Assembly (NCBI GenBank): GCA_964363305.1
Contig: CAYIHX010000010.1
Coordinates: forward strand, 21,498 to 85,497
Source: CAYIHX01 sp964363305
GTDB lineage: Bacteria > Bdellovibrionota > UBA1018
Reading direction: 5' to 3'
DNA length: 64,000 bases
The translations under genes were made by a program, and so were the position numbers. Shown here in pieces: positions 1 to 8,834 of this stretch; the stretch's first letter is position 1, and the number at the start of each line of letters is the position of its first letter. The notes beneath the pieces were generated by a model. It did not search any database and was not told where the DNA came from. It saw nothing but the letters and a program-made list of their open reading frames with translations.

Positions 1-714
1 GCCGACGATCAGCGCTCGTCCGGTGCTGATTCGATAGACCTCTCGAGTGGCGATGACCGTGATGATCCAGGTTCCTAGGCTTGCTAAAAAGCCTCCGATG
101 AACGGGATGCCTCTGAAGAGAGAGGCCGTCATCCCATACGATACGATGCGCACCGCCGATTCATAGTCGATATTGCGGGGCGAGCCATCGCGCCCGGGGG
201 AGATGAGCAGACGGGCCCCGATCCAAACCAGGAACGCGGTCACCAGGATGATGAGCGCAGTGGAGAAGGGATCCGTAATGACTGAGCCAACGCCGAACGC
301 CCAGTCCTTGAGACCATCCCGAAGCATTTGGTATGGAGCGCCTTTTCCCAACGATTCGATTTCGGGAAGAGCCTCAAAAGAGCGTATGGCTTCATCGAAG
401 CGGCGAGCGAGGCCGCCGCCGAAGACCAGGGACGCCAGGTAGCTGAGGGCGGTTCCGAGCCAGTGGCAAACGAGGGCGAACGCTAGAGGGCCGGAGATTC
501 CCCCGGAGAGAGGGATTCGTCTGAAGTAGGCCGTGGGCCGAGTGAGGATAGTGCGAACATCGGTGAAAAAGCGACGAATCAGGGACGTACTGGGGAGCGC
601 ACGCAGGGGGGACGGTTCGCCGTCGGAAGACAAGGCGCGGCCACAGCTCATGCATTCACGAGTGTCTGCCGCATGGACGAAGCCGCAGTGGGGACATTTG
701 CTTGCAGCAGTCAT
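1..714 (-). CDS. Zinc-ribbon Yip1-like membrane protein (3' end outside window)
   Basis: The open frame runs off the left edge, so only the first 238 residues are visible. Residues 7-24 carry two knuckles, CPHC and CMSC, typical of a small N-terminal zinc ribbon. After a short linker come several hydrophobic segments (about residues 70-95, 145-167 and 195-220), with the phrase LIRRFFTDVRTILTRPTAYFRRIP just before the first one, as in Yip1-domain proteins. Its ATG overlaps the stop of the DUF4340 gene as ATGA (711-714), so it is the last visible member of the coupled ABC operon. The role is unknown; an accessory membrane partner of the exporter is an inference. Confidence 0.6.
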   Translation of the reverse strand, partial: MTAASKCPHCGFVHAADTRECMSCGRALSSDGEPSPLRALPSTSLIRRFFTDVRTILTRPTAYFRRIPLSGGISGPLAFALVCHWLGTALSYLASLVFGGGLARRFDEAIRSFEALPEIESLGKGAPYQMLRDGLKDWAFGVGSVITDPFSTALIILVTAFLVWIGARLLISPGRDGSPRNIDYESAVRIVSYGMTASLFRGIPFIGGFLASLGTWIITVIATREVYRISTGRALIVG

Positions 715-2243
715 TTTTTCTCGCTCGGAATCGGGGCTGGCGTGGTCGGCTCAAAGTGATTCGCTGCAAAAGGGATCGCATCCAAAAGCGAGGGGTCAAG
801 CAGGAGCGCCTCGTGAATCGCGCCAGCGGCTTTTAGGTCGCGAGCGTAGAGAGTGGTTCCGTCTTTCGCGTTCTTGGCTTTTGGTCCGGCTTTCACCTTC
901 CAGAAGACGTAAGAGCGCAGGCCTTCATCTTGCTCATTCATGAGCTCGACGCGGACGCCGCCTTCTTCCCCGCCCGGAATCGCGCTGGCTCGAAAGAATT
1001 CGCGAATTCGGTTGCCGGTCATCCGGTCCAGCAGCGTATTCACCTTTTCGGGTGCTAGCGCGGTTTTTCCGTCCGTGTTCGCCCATTTTCCGTCCTTCTG
1101 GATGAAGGCCAGGGGCGCTGGGCCTATTGCCTTGCCCGAGATACGAATTTTCCTCGTATTGAATCGATCCGTCGAAGTGAGAAGTTTTGCCCATCTCAGT
1201 TCGTTCAGATTTTTCGCAAGCCGATCTCGGGCCGCGGGATCCAGTTCGTAGAGCGGGTCGGAAGTCGAAAGTGTGGCATACAGAGGCGCCTTGGGTTTCG
1301 AGCCGTTTTGATACAGAAGCAGCGTGAGCGTGTCCCCGCCTTCTTTCGTCAGTGAAAGGGAAAGAGCCTGAGGCGAGCCTTTGAGTCTTGCCCGGGCCGG
1401 AGCCGAGGCTTTGTTCTCGGAGACGAAAGATTTTGCAGTGAGGAATCCGGCCGCGCTCAACAAGTTATCGATGGCCTCGAGATCGCCCGGGACGGTTTCT
1501 GCTTTTTCCTTCACGACCGAAGAGAGATTCCACGTGCCGTCTTTTTTGGTTCCGGAGATTTTGCTTTTTTGGGTTGCCAGCGTGAAGCTGACGACTTGAT
1601 GAGTGGCGAGCGAAAATAGGCGCTTGTCACGCCAGTGAGTGAGGTCACGCTCGAAGTTGCTCTTGAAGTATGAAGGGACGAAGAGAACCTTCGATTCGTC
1701 GAATTTCCCGGCCGCGCTGATCCCGCCGAAAAAACTTTCGCCGACGGGATGGAGGTCACCCAGCACCAGAGATTTGGTTGCGCCATCGCCGAAGGTCACA
1801 TCCACTCGACGAGACGTCTTTTGGGATCTCGAGGCGTCGTCCAGAAGGTACTCCTTCAGGAGGCGGGCTCTCTTGTCAGGAGTCTCGGGGGTGAGATCGA
1901 TCGAATCGGTGGGTTGCAGGTTCGTGAGCGTGGTCAGGAGGGCGTTGACGTTGGCGTCATCCGCTTTGATCTTTACGGGCTCAGTGAGCTCCCATTTTGA
2001 GTTGTCCCCTGACTTACAAAGCTTCTGCTCGAGATCGAGGCACTTGAAGGAGAAAAAGGTCTTGCCGTCCCCGATCCGCAACATGGAGACGCCGTTTTCC
2101 TTGAGGTTCAGGATTCGCTTGGCATTGAGCTCTGATTCCGCCCGCTTTTCTTTCAGGCTGTGTTCATACCCGTACACGAGCAATCCGGCCACCGCGAGGA
2201 TGGCCGCGAAAACCATTAAACGACCCCATTTGAGTTCGTTCAT
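711..2243 (-). CDS. DUF4340 domain protein, exporter accessory
   Basis: The 510-residue protein has one N-terminal transmembrane anchor (about residues 7-25) followed by a large extracytoplasmic region. It alternates lysine-rich beta-strand repeats such as LRIGDGKTFFSFK and WELTEPVKIKADDANVNALL, which is the pattern of DUF4340 proteins. In many genomes DUF4340 genes sit beside GldG-like genes and ABC-2 permeases, as here. The start overlaps the GldG-like stop by four bases (2240-2243), so translation is probably coupled. Biochemical function is not established. The family call rests on context and repeat pattern rather than catalytic residues. Confidence 0.75.
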   Translation of the reverse strand: MNELKWGRLMVFAAILAVAGLLVYGYEHSLKEKRAESELNAKRILNLKENGVSMLRIGDGKTFFSFKCLDLEQKLCKSGDNSKWELTEPVKIKADDANVNALLTTLTNLQPTDSIDLTPETPDKRARLLKEYLLDDASRSQKTSRRVDVTFGDGATKSLVLGDLHPVGESFFGGISAAGKFDESKVLFVPSYFKSNFERDLTHWRDKRLFSLATHQVVSFTLATQKSKISGTKKDGTWNLSSVVKEKAETVPGDLEAIDNLLSAAGFLTAKSFVSENKASAPARARLKGSPQALSLSLTKEGGDTLTLLLYQNGSKPKAPLYATLSTSDPLYELDPAARDRLAKNLNELRWAKLLTSTDRFNTRKIRISGKAIGPAPLAFIQKDGKWANTDGKTALAPEKVNTLLDRMTGNRIREFFRASAIPGGEEGGVRVELMNEQDEGLRSYVFWKVKAGPKAKNAKDGTTLYARDLKAAGAIHEALLLDPSLLDAIPFAANHFEPTTPAPIPSEKK

Positions 2244-3814
2244 TGCCTCCTCCTGAGGATCCAGAGGATGATTCCCGCCATTGCGATTGCAAGCGGCAGA
2301 ATCAGCATCGAGAAAATCCCGATGGTGCCTGCGGCACGCGAGGAGAGCTCAAGCTTGCTCGGTGCGTCTTCGGCCTTTCGGACTGAGATCACGCTTTCGT
2401 CGTCGAGTACCCAGCTCACGGCGTTCGCGAAAAAGTCGAGATTGAGTCCGAAGCGCGCAAAGTTATTGTTGGCAAAGTTCGAGCTTCCAAAGACGACAAG
2501 GCGAGTTTTCTTCTCGGCTTTCGAGTCTTTGAGTTTTCCTTCTACCGCAATGGCTGCGTTGAAAGGACCGGCCTTTGTTTTCGAGGGGTCGACGGCCACC
2601 TTGCCTGTGGCAAATTGCTTGAGGTCGTTGATCAGCAGGCTCTTCGCCGTCGTTTGTCCTAGCCATTGCACGGTCAGGCCCTCGGGGGCGCCGGCGACGA
2701 TCTCCAGAGGAGAGGTGAACGGGAAAAACGAATTCCCCTGAAAATCGCGTGAAATGGCGTTGTCTTTGGAGTAGGAAGCGATGATCGGCATCGACATGTC
2801 CTGACCCAGGAGTTTGGATACGGGGTCGATGATGATCCCGAGGACAGGTTTGACATACCAATCCTTCATGAGTTCTTCGACGCCGCTAGGAAACTGGCCC
2901 GCCCGAATATCAAGGTCGAAGGAAAGAACCATACGGCCGCCGTTGGCGAGGTACTCGCGGAGCAGCTTCACCTCCGGAGCGAATAGTGCTTTCGCCGCCC
3001 CTACGATTGCCACGGCGGTGCAGTCCTTGAGCGTGGTCGCGCCCTCGAGGACTGAAATGTCCTTTACGAGGTACGACTGGTCTTCAAGGGCTTTTTTGGC
3101 CACCGTCATCCCGTCGGCCTCCTGGCCGCCAAAGCTTCGCTCCCCATGGCCGGTGATCGCGCACAAAGTGGGCGCGTGATCCTTGAGGAGTTTCATCAGA
3201 GCATTGAGGACCTTTTCCTCCGTAGGCTCTTCGACCTGGGTATTGCGCTCGCCGACGGAGATCTGCAGCGTGTTGTATTTTTTGATCCCCGCTTGGCGCG
3301 CCCGAGCCGGTTCTTTATCGGGATCGACATACTCGACGTCAAACTTCGGGTTGAGCCCTTTCAGTTCGTCGAGGAGCGGGCGAGCCGTTTGCTGTCCGCC
3401 CTTCGCGTACAAAATAGCCTTGATCTCTCGGCTGAGGCCTTTAACTACTTTGACAGTCTGTTCGTTGAGGGTGTTTTGTTTGGAACGGGTCAGGTCGAGC
3501 TTTTGTGGATAGCGGAAGCCCACGAAGTTCACGATTCCAAGCAGCACGAGAGTCAGCACCGTGACGATCGTCGAATAGAGGCCGAAGGCGCCGGTCCGGG
3601 TGGAGAGTGCTTTGCGGTACCGGTAGATGAGGCCACCGGCGCATGCCACGGTGAGGACACTGAACACGACCGTGAGCCAGGTCATCTCTTGAAATACCGC
3701 GACGGCGAAAAGAAGGCCGAGCAGCGAAAAGATGAGTCCCGTCCAGGCGCTGATGTTGATATTGTTCTCGGTCAGAAGCGATTTTTTGGTGTGGCCAGAT
3801 TTTACCATGGTCAT
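2240..3814 (-). CDS. GldG-like ABC exporter auxiliary protein
   Basis: The 524-residue protein has two N-terminal membrane segments (about residues 23-62), a third near 80-103, a long periplasmic region and a C-terminal membrane helix (about 498-518) ending in basic residues. This is the layout of GldG / ABC_transp_aux proteins. The region DKEPARARQAGIKKYNTLQI and the stretch ITGHGERSFGGQEADGM match the conserved core of that family, which is thought to bind an extracytoplasmic substrate for an ABC-2 exporter. The start codon follows the permease stop as TAATG (one-base overlap); a second ATG two codons on is also possible. Gliding is the best known role of GldG in Bacteroidota, but the role here is open. 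Confidence 0.8.
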   Translation of the reverse strand: MTMVKSGHTKKSLLTENNINISAWTGLIFSLLGLLFAVAVFQEMTWLTVVFSVLTVACAGGLIYRYRKALSTRTGAFGLYSTIVTVLTLVLLGIVNFVGFRYPQKLDLTRSKQNTLNEQTVKVVKGLSREIKAILYAKGGQQTARPLLDELKGLNPKFDVEYVDPDKEPARARQAGIKKYNTLQISVGERNTQVEEPTEEKVLNALMKLLKDHAPTLCAITGHGERSFGGQEADGMTVAKKALEDQSYLVKDISVLEGATTLKDCTAVAIVGAAKALFAPEVKLLREYLANGGRMVLSFDLDIRAGQFPSGVEELMKDWYVKPVLGIIIDPVSKLLGQDMSMPIIASYSKDNAISRDFQGNSFFPFTSPLEIVAGAPEGLTVQWLGQTTAKSLLINDLKQFATGKVAVDPSKTKAGPFNAAIAVEGKLKDSKAEKKTRLVVFGSSNFANNNFARFGLNLDFFANAVSWVLDDESVISVRKAEDAPSKLELSSRAAGTIGIFSMLILPLAIAMAGIILWILRRRQ

Positions 3815-4578
3815 TATCTCCAGCGATACGAGTCAAGCACTCGGTGGGTAAGGAAAATTCCGAAAAAGATGAACGAAAAATAATAAATCAGATCAGACGT
3901 ATTGACGATGCCCATGCTGAAGTTGTTGTAGTGCGAGATCAACGAAAGAAAGCCCAGGAATTCACCCATACTCCCTCCAGCGGCGGATTGCGCCCAGCTG
4001 ATGAGCCAGAAGAATAGGCCCGTCGCGAACGAGAGGGCGCCGGCTACGATCTGGTTCTCCGTCATCGCCGAGAAGACCATGCCGATGACCAGGGTGCAGG
4101 AGGCCATGAGTAGCGTGCCGATATAGGAGCCGATGATCGGGCCGGGGTCGGGGTTCCCCGTGATCGCGAGAACGATGGGATAGAAGGCCGTCGTGCCCAC
4201 CATCACGGCCAGCAGGAGGAACGCGCTGGAGAATTTTCCGAGCACGATTTCCAGCATAGTGACTGGCGCGGTCATCAGAAGCTGAATCGTTTGATTTTTG
4301 CGTTCTTCAGCGAAGAGCCGCATGGTGATGAACGGGACGAGAAGCAGGAAAACCACATTCATATTTCCGAATACGGGCCGGATGATCTGATCCGTGATGC
4401 TTGCGCCTTTTCCCTGGTTGTACTGCTGATACTGCAGGTTCGCCGTGTGGAAATAGACGAGGCTCATGTAAAACATCCACCCCATGATGGCCGTGAAGCC
4501 CGCAATCACGAAGTAGGCGATGGGCGAAGTAAAGTAGCTTCGGAAGTCTCTGCGTGCGATGGTCCAGATATTTTTCAT
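3814..4578 (-). CDS. ABC-2 type permease (GldF-like)
   Basis: The 254-residue integral membrane protein has about six hydrophobic helices and opens with IWTIARRDFRSYFTSPIAY, the typical N-terminus of ABC-2 permeases of the GldF/NosY group. The cytoplasmic loop RLFAEERKNQTIQLLMTAPV is the conserved coupling region in this family. Its first codon overlaps the upstream ATPase stop by four bases, and its stop abuts the GldG-like start, so it is the channel subunit of the operon. The transported substrate cannot be read from the sequence. Confidence 0.87.
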   Translation of the reverse strand: MKNIWTIARRDFRSYFTSPIAYFVIAGFTAIMGWMFYMSLVYFHTANLQYQQYNQGKGASITDQIIRPVFGNMNVVFLLLVPFITMRLFAEERKNQTIQLLMTAPVTMLEIVLGKFSSAFLLLAVMVGTTAFYPIVLAITGNPDPGPIIGSYIGTLLMASCTLVIGMVFSAMTENQIVAGALSFATGLFFWLISWAQSAAGGSMGEFLGFLSLISHYNNFSMGIVNTSDLIYYFSFIFFGIFLTHRVLDSYRWR

Positions 4579-5501
4579 ACCGCCTCCTCAGTGGTCAGTT
4601 GCAGGAAAATTTCTTCAAGGCTGACGCGCTCGGTGCTGAATTCCAGCACGCCCATTTGGCTTTGTACCGCCGCGCTCACGATCTGATCTCGGATTTCCGC
4701 GTTTCCTGGCGCGATCTCGACGACCAGCTTCGATCCCGCCACGGTGACGTTTGAGACGCCCGAGACTTTTCTCACGGCCTCAATGCCCGAGGCCGCGGGG
4801 TTCTTCACCTGCATGGAATAGATCAAGCCCTTTTTTAGGCGTAGGGTCAGCTGTTCGAGGGTGTCTTCCGCGACGATCTTGCCCCGCGAGATGATGATGA
4901 TGCGCTGGCAAGTCGCCGTGACTTCAGGAAGAATATGCGAACTGAGAATGACGGTATGGTCTCCGCCAAGACCCTTGATCAGCTCGCGAATTTCGAGGAT
5001 CTGCTTGGGATCAAGGCCCACCGTCGGTTCGTCGAGAATCAGAACGGGCGGATTGTGAACCAGTGCTTGGGCCAGGCCAACTCGTTGCCGGTAACCTTTC
5101 GAAAGATTGCCGATCAGGCGTTTACGAACCGATCCGAGATTGGTTTTTTGAAGCGCGACGTCGACCGCTTTTTTTCTTTCAGAAGAAGGGACTTGATGAA
5201 GACGCGCTGCGAAATCCAGATAGTCATCAACCTGCATCTCGAGGTAGACCGGCGGATTTTCAGGAAGGTAGCCGATGCTGCGTTTGACTTCGATGGGTGC
5301 CTTGAACACGTCGTGGCCGGCCACGGTTACAGTGCCGGTCGTGGCCGGCATGAACGCGGTGATCATTCGCATCGTGGTACTCTTGCCCGCGCCGTTTGGC
5401 CCGAGAAATCCCACGATTTCGCCTTTTTTTACCTCAAAATTCAAATCTTCGACGGCAGTCCGCAATCCATACATCTTGGTGAGATGAGAGACGTGAATCA
5501 T
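4575..5501 (-). CDS. ABC transporter ATP-binding protein (GldA-like)
   Basis: The 308-residue ATPase is the first gene of the exporter operon. It has a Walker A (GPNGAGKST, about residues 34-42), a signature motif LSKGYRQR (about 133-140), a Walker B with the catalytic Glu (LILDEPTVGLDP, about 153-164) and the switch His in SSHILPEV. After residue 215 comes the DUF4162-like C-terminal domain common in exporters of the NatA/GldA type. The ATG lies 156 bases from the divergent secreted gene, so this gap should hold promoters for both directions. The substrate is unknown. Confidence 0.9.
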   Translation of the reverse strand: MIHVSHLTKMYGLRTAVEDLNFEVKKGEIVGFLGPNGAGKSTTMRMITAFMPATTGTVTVAGHDVFKAPIEVKRSIGYLPENPPVYLEMQVDDYLDFAARLHQVPSSERKKAVDVALQKTNLGSVRKRLIGNLSKGYRQRVGLAQALVHNPPVLILDEPTVGLDPKQILEIRELIKGLGGDHTVILSSHILPEVTATCQRIIIISRGKIVAEDTLEQLTLRLKKGLIYSMQVKNPAASGIEAVRKVSGVSNVTVAGSKLVVEIAPGNAEIRDQIVSAAVQSQMGVLEFSTERVSLEEIFLQLTTEEAV

Positions 5502-5657
5502 TAATGTGCTCCTCGCATTCGTTCAATGTAGAGAGTCTTGTGGGAGAGGATTAGAATGTCGACCAATAAAAAAAGCAACAGGTTGCTGAGAGGGATCAGA
5601 TCGGTTATGTTCCCGCGCGGAACAAAAACCCTTTTCCCCTAAGGCTGGTGCCGTTTG

Positions 5658-6269
5658 ATGACTTCGAAGAACCCGACTTCAAAGCCCTTGACACTCCGCT
5701 TCCTGTCTTTTCTCTTTTCTTCCATCCTCTTTTTTTCCCTAGTAGTCGTAGATTCGAGCTGGGCTCGTGGCCGTCATCCGCCTCAGCCGACCCAGGAGGG
5801 AACCCCCCCCTGCATTGACAAGACCCAAGGTGGAATTGCCCTTCCGGTGATGAATGAGGTCGTATTGGGGTGGAAACAAAGTACGCCGAATCAGACTCTC
5901 AAGCGCGCCCACGTCGCCGGGGTACTCGTCCGAGTGGTCGAGGCGAGGAAGTCGCATGCTCACTTTGAAGTGAAAATTGGCGAGCACGCGGGCGAGTCAC
6001 TTGAGCTTATTTATAACGTCGAATTTGGGCGTCTTCCCGCATTAAGTCCAGGCGCGCAGGTGGAAGCCTGCGGTGATTATATTACCTCCACGGCGAGAGC
6101 CGGGCGCTATCCTCCTTCTCCCATGGGGGCGATCTTGCACTGGATTCACTTCAATCCGGGCGATCGAGACGGAGGCAGGCACGAGCATGGCTATGTCATG
6201 ATCGATGGCGTGGTTTACGGCGGTGCTCGTGGCGAGACTGCTCCCGGTTTGTTTTCAGTCTCTTTCTGA
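5658..6269 (+). CDS. Secreted DUF3465-like protein
   Basis: I chose ATG 5658; the frame is also open from a TTG one codon earlier. Residues 1-36 form a signal peptide with basic residues, a long Phe/Leu/Ser core and a site near SSWARG. The mature part has NEVVLGWKQSTPN, SHAHFEVKIGEHAGESLELIYNVEFG, VEACGDYI, GAILHWIHFNPG and HEHGYVMIDGVVYG. This spacing of an HxHF strand, a CGDYI core and a W-H-x-N-P plus HEHG segment is that of DUF3465 proteins, which are periplasmic and of unknown function. The clustered histidines could bind metal (inference). A strong terminator follows. Confidence 0.65.
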   Translation: MTSKNPTSKPLTLRFLSFLFSSILFFSLVVVDSSWARGRHPPQPTQEGTPPCIDKTQGGIALPVMNEVVLGWKQSTPNQTLKRAHVAGVLVRVVEARKSHAHFEVKIGEHAGESLELIYNVEFGRLPALSPGAQVEACGDYITSTARAGRYPPSPMGAILHWIHFNPGDRDGGRHEHGYVMIDGVVYGGARGETAPGLFSVSF

Positions 6270-6286
6270 TTTCGGTTTCTAAATGA

Positions 6287-6320
6287 AAAAGGGCCCGACG
6301 TTTTGGCGTCGGGCCCTTTT
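6287..6320. terminator. Strong bidirectional terminator
   Basis: A 14-bp perfect stem (6287-6300 with 6307-6320) of GGGCCCGACG core flanked by A and T tracts, with a 6-base loop. It lies after the DUF3465-like gene and downstream of the convergent Kunitz-like gene, so it can serve both strands. Confidence 0.9.
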
Positions 6321-6392
6321 GTTTCTTTCGGCGCCTCGAAGATCGGGGGGGGTGACGTCCGAGACGCTGAAAGAATGAAAATCGATTTTTGC

Positions 6393-6620
6393 TCAGTGAC
6401 CGCGAGCTACGGCGTCGCACTCGGCACGGGATTCAAAGACGAATGGATTTGCGCAGCCGCTCGCGGAACGGGCTTCGCATTTTCCGGTGTCGGTATTGAT
6501 CACGAAGCCTGTCCAATAGGCCATGCAATATCCGTTGTCCGGTGTCATGCCCCAGAGATCCATCGCATCCGCTGATTGAATCGATGCCGCTGCTGCAAGA
6601 GTGAGAATGAGTGTCTTCAT
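6393..6620 (-). CDS. Small secreted Kunitz/BPTI-like protein
   Basis: The frame is open from 6650, but the ATG at 6620 gives a clean signal peptide (MKTLILTLAAAASIQSADA), so I use it; the protein is 75 residues, about 56 after cleavage. The mature part has exactly four cysteines. Cys1 to Cys2 is 15 residues, Cys2 to Cys3 is 7 and Cys3 to Cys4 is 11. In BPTI the distances Cys14-Cys30, Cys30-Cys38 and Cys38-Cys51 are 15, 7 and 12. Flanking words NTDTGKCE, SGC and FESRAEC fit the Kunitz consensus. The Cys5-Cys55 pair is absent. The residue after Cys14 (P1) is Met. A protease inhibitor role is inferred. Confidence 0.6.
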   Translation of the reverse strand: MKTLILTLAAAASIQSADAMDLWGMTPDNGYCMAYWTGFVINTDTGKCEARSASGCANPFVFESRAECDAVARGH

Positions 6621-6746
6621 GTTTGAGAGGGATACAGTTGTGCTCGCCATCTCTCCAATTATTCTTCTTGGTGGAAGTTCATTACGAATAGTTATATCGC
6701 GATGCGTAAATATGCAGATTGATCAGCTTTCCAGTAGAGTAGGGGC

Positions 6747-7715
6747 ATGCGTATCTGGATAGCGTTGATCTCCATCTTGGGAGGCTCCGTCATACTTGCA
6801 CTCAAGTGGGTGGCCTATGCATGGACTGGCTCGGCCGCGTTAAAGTCGGATGCGCTCGAGGGAATCGTGAACGTGGTCGCGGCGGTCTTTGCTTTGGGCG
6901 CGTTGGTTTACTCGGAAAAGCCTTCTGATCGGGAGCATCCGTACGGCCACGGAAAAATGGAAAATTTTTCCGCGGCGTTTGAAGGAGGGTTGGTCACTCT
7001 TGCAGCAATCTTGATTCTTTATGAGGGTGCTTCCGCAATTCTCTACGGAGTGCAACCGCGTGAGCTCGGTACAGGGCTGTTGGTGAATGCGATTTCTGGA
7101 ATTTTAAATGGTCTCCTGGGGTGGTTTCTGATCGCTCAGGGAAGGAAGCACCAGTCAAAAGCCATCGAGGCGGATGGGCATCATGTTCTTTCTGACTTTT
7201 TCACCACGATCGGCCTTTTGCTGGGGCTCCTTCTTGTCTGGCTGACGGGCTGGGTCTGGTTAGACGGTGTGATCGCCATCGCGATCGGTCTGCTGTTAGT
7301 TCGCACCGGCTTCAAGTTGGTGAGGGAGTCTTCGTCTGCGTTGCTCGATTCCGAGGATCCGAACATTCTGGAGAAAATCGTGGGCTTCCTGAATGGGTCA
7401 GTGCCGCGAGAAATGATTACGATACACGGTCTGCGCACGTTGAGGAGCGGGCGGAACACTCATGTTCAGGCTGATTTTGTGGTGCCGGAGTTTCTCAGTG
7501 TTCGTGAGGCTCACGACCTCGTCGCCGATCAGTGTTCGCGCCTCATGACCGAGCTGGGCCTGGCCGGAGAGGTTCAGGCGCACATCGATCCTTGCGGCAG
7601 GGCCTATTGCTCCAGTTGTGCGGTAGACCCTTGTCCCGTGCGCGAGGCCCCCTGTGCGGGGCGTGAGGTTTTGACGGTCGAGGGCGCGACCTCTTACTTG
7701 CCGAATCGTTCGTAG
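6747..7715 (+). CDS. Cation diffusion facilitator metal exporter
   Basis: The 322-residue protein has the CDF fold: N-terminal transmembrane helices, the paired metal site residues in SDALEG and DREHPYGHGKMENFSA, a second site in DGHHVLSDF, and a cytoplasmic C-terminal domain ending with VQAHIDPCG. These are the family's zinc/iron-binding signatures. Unusually, the C-terminus carries a cysteine cluster (CGRAYCSSCAVDPC...C) beyond the usual domain, which could be an extra metal sensor. The last 22 bases overlap the convergent DHH gene. It most likely exports Zn(II), Fe(II) or Mn(II) from the cytoplasm. Confidence 0.9.
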   Translation: MRIWIALISILGGSVILALKWVAYAWTGSAALKSDALEGIVNVVAAVFALGALVYSEKPSDREHPYGHGKMENFSAAFEGGLVTLAAILILYEGASAILYGVQPRELGTGLLVNAISGILNGLLGWFLIAQGRKHQSKAIEADGHHVLSDFFTTIGLLLGLLLVWLTGWVWLDGVIAIAIGLLLVRTGFKLVRESSSALLDSEDPNILEKIVGFLNGSVPREMITIHGLRTLRSGRNTHVQADFVVPEFLSVREAHDLVADQCSRLMTELGLAGEVQAHIDPCGRAYCSSCAVDPCPVREAPCAGREVLTVEGATSYLPNRS

Positions 7716-8752
7716 CTATGCACCAGCTGTTCGATCCGCTTGATGACCGCGTCGACGGTCTTGTCGAGCGGAACGGATAAAGCGAGGCCGGCGGCAAAGT
7801 CATGTCCTCCGCCTCCCAGTTCCATCGCAACGCGATTGATGACGATTTTGCCCTTCGACTTCATCGACACCCTGACCGTGTGGTCATCCTCTTCTCTGAA
7901 GAGGCAGACCACTTCGGCGTCTTTGAGGAGGAGCAGGAGGTTGAGAAAGGATTGAGTATCATCGGACGAGGCTTGGTGTTTTTTTCGAAGATCCAGCGGC
8001 ATTTCTAGCCACGCAATCTTGCCCCCGTGCGCGATTTTCACGTTTTGCAGCATGTGGCCGAGGAGCTGCAGGTGGGAGAGCTCCTTGCTGGAGTAGATCG
8101 CCTGATAGACTTCTTCGGGATTGACGCCTTGGGCGATCATGTCCGCGGCGATCCGGTGGGCGAGAGGGGTGGTCCGCGCGTATCTAAAGCTATTTGTGTC
8201 GGTCATGACGGATACGTAGAGGCCGAGAGCGACGTCTTTGTTGATTTTCGCCAAACTGAGCTGATCGAAGACGTGGTGAAGCAGCTCGCCGATGCTGCTC
8301 GACGCGATATCAGAGACCACCATGGCATGAGGGGGATAGGGGATGTCCCCGTTACCACCGATGTTGTCGGGGTGGTGATCAAGGAAAACAATTTTTTTGG
8401 CTCGAAGCGAGAGTTCGGGCCATAGCTTGCCCAGGCGGCGTGGGTCATTCGTGTCGAGGATGACCCAGAGATCGCAGGTGTCCCAAAGCTCTACCTCGCC
8501 AGGTCCCAGGAGAATTTGGGCTTTCGGATCGAGAAAACGATACCGTTTTGGCAGTAAGTCGGGGTTGTAGATCCGGCAGGCCTTCCTGGCGCGTTTGAGA
8601 TAGTGAAAGAGCGCAATTTCCGCGCCGAGGCCGTCCCCGTCAGGAAGTTGATGAGTCGAGATCAGGATTCGCTTGGCCTGTCCGAGGTATTCTTTAAACT
8701 TCTGAAACTCTTTAGATTTCGAGAGCTCAGGAGGTTTTTCTTTCGGGCTCAA
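7694..8752 (-). CDS. DHH-family phosphoesterase (NrnA-like)
   Basis: The 352-residue protein has the DHH domain motifs STHQLPDGDGLGAE (usually SH.xPDGDxxGS), LDTND, and LDHHPDN, followed by a linker and a DHHA1 domain ending with GGGGHDFAAG. This is the layout of NrnA-type nano-RNases, which degrade short oligoribonucleotides or linear dinucleotides and may dephosphorylate pAp. Metal ligands are the aspartates and histidines of these motifs. An N-terminal extension of about 25 charged residues is present. It overlaps the end of the CDF gene and is divergent from a small conserved gene at 8835. Confidence 0.83.
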   Translation of the reverse strand: MSPKEKPPELSKSKEFQKFKEYLGQAKRILISTHQLPDGDGLGAEIALFHYLKRARKACRIYNPDLLPKRYRFLDPKAQILLGPGEVELWDTCDLWVILDTNDPRRLGKLWPELSLRAKKIVFLDHHPDNIGGNGDIPYPPHAMVVSDIASSSIGELLHHVFDQLSLAKINKDVALGLYVSVMTDTNSFRYARTTPLAHRIAADMIAQGVNPEEVYQAIYSSKELSHLQLLGHMLQNVKIAHGGKIAWLEMPLDLRKKHQASSDDTQSFLNLLLLLKDAEVVCLFREEDDHTVRVSMKSKGKIVINRVAMELGGGGHDFAAGLALSVPLDKTVDAVIKRIEQLVHSYERFGK

Positions 8753-8834
8753 GCTAGTGTCCTCAATTGCCGATTTTTCTATCTGAATGAAGTGGTGAAC
8801 CCAGGGTACGGCCTTAAGAGGAAGCGATCAAGAC

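Noticed and set aside
3146..3883. 245-codon open frame on the plus strand
   Set aside because: Antisense to the GldG-like gene and permease end; no domain.
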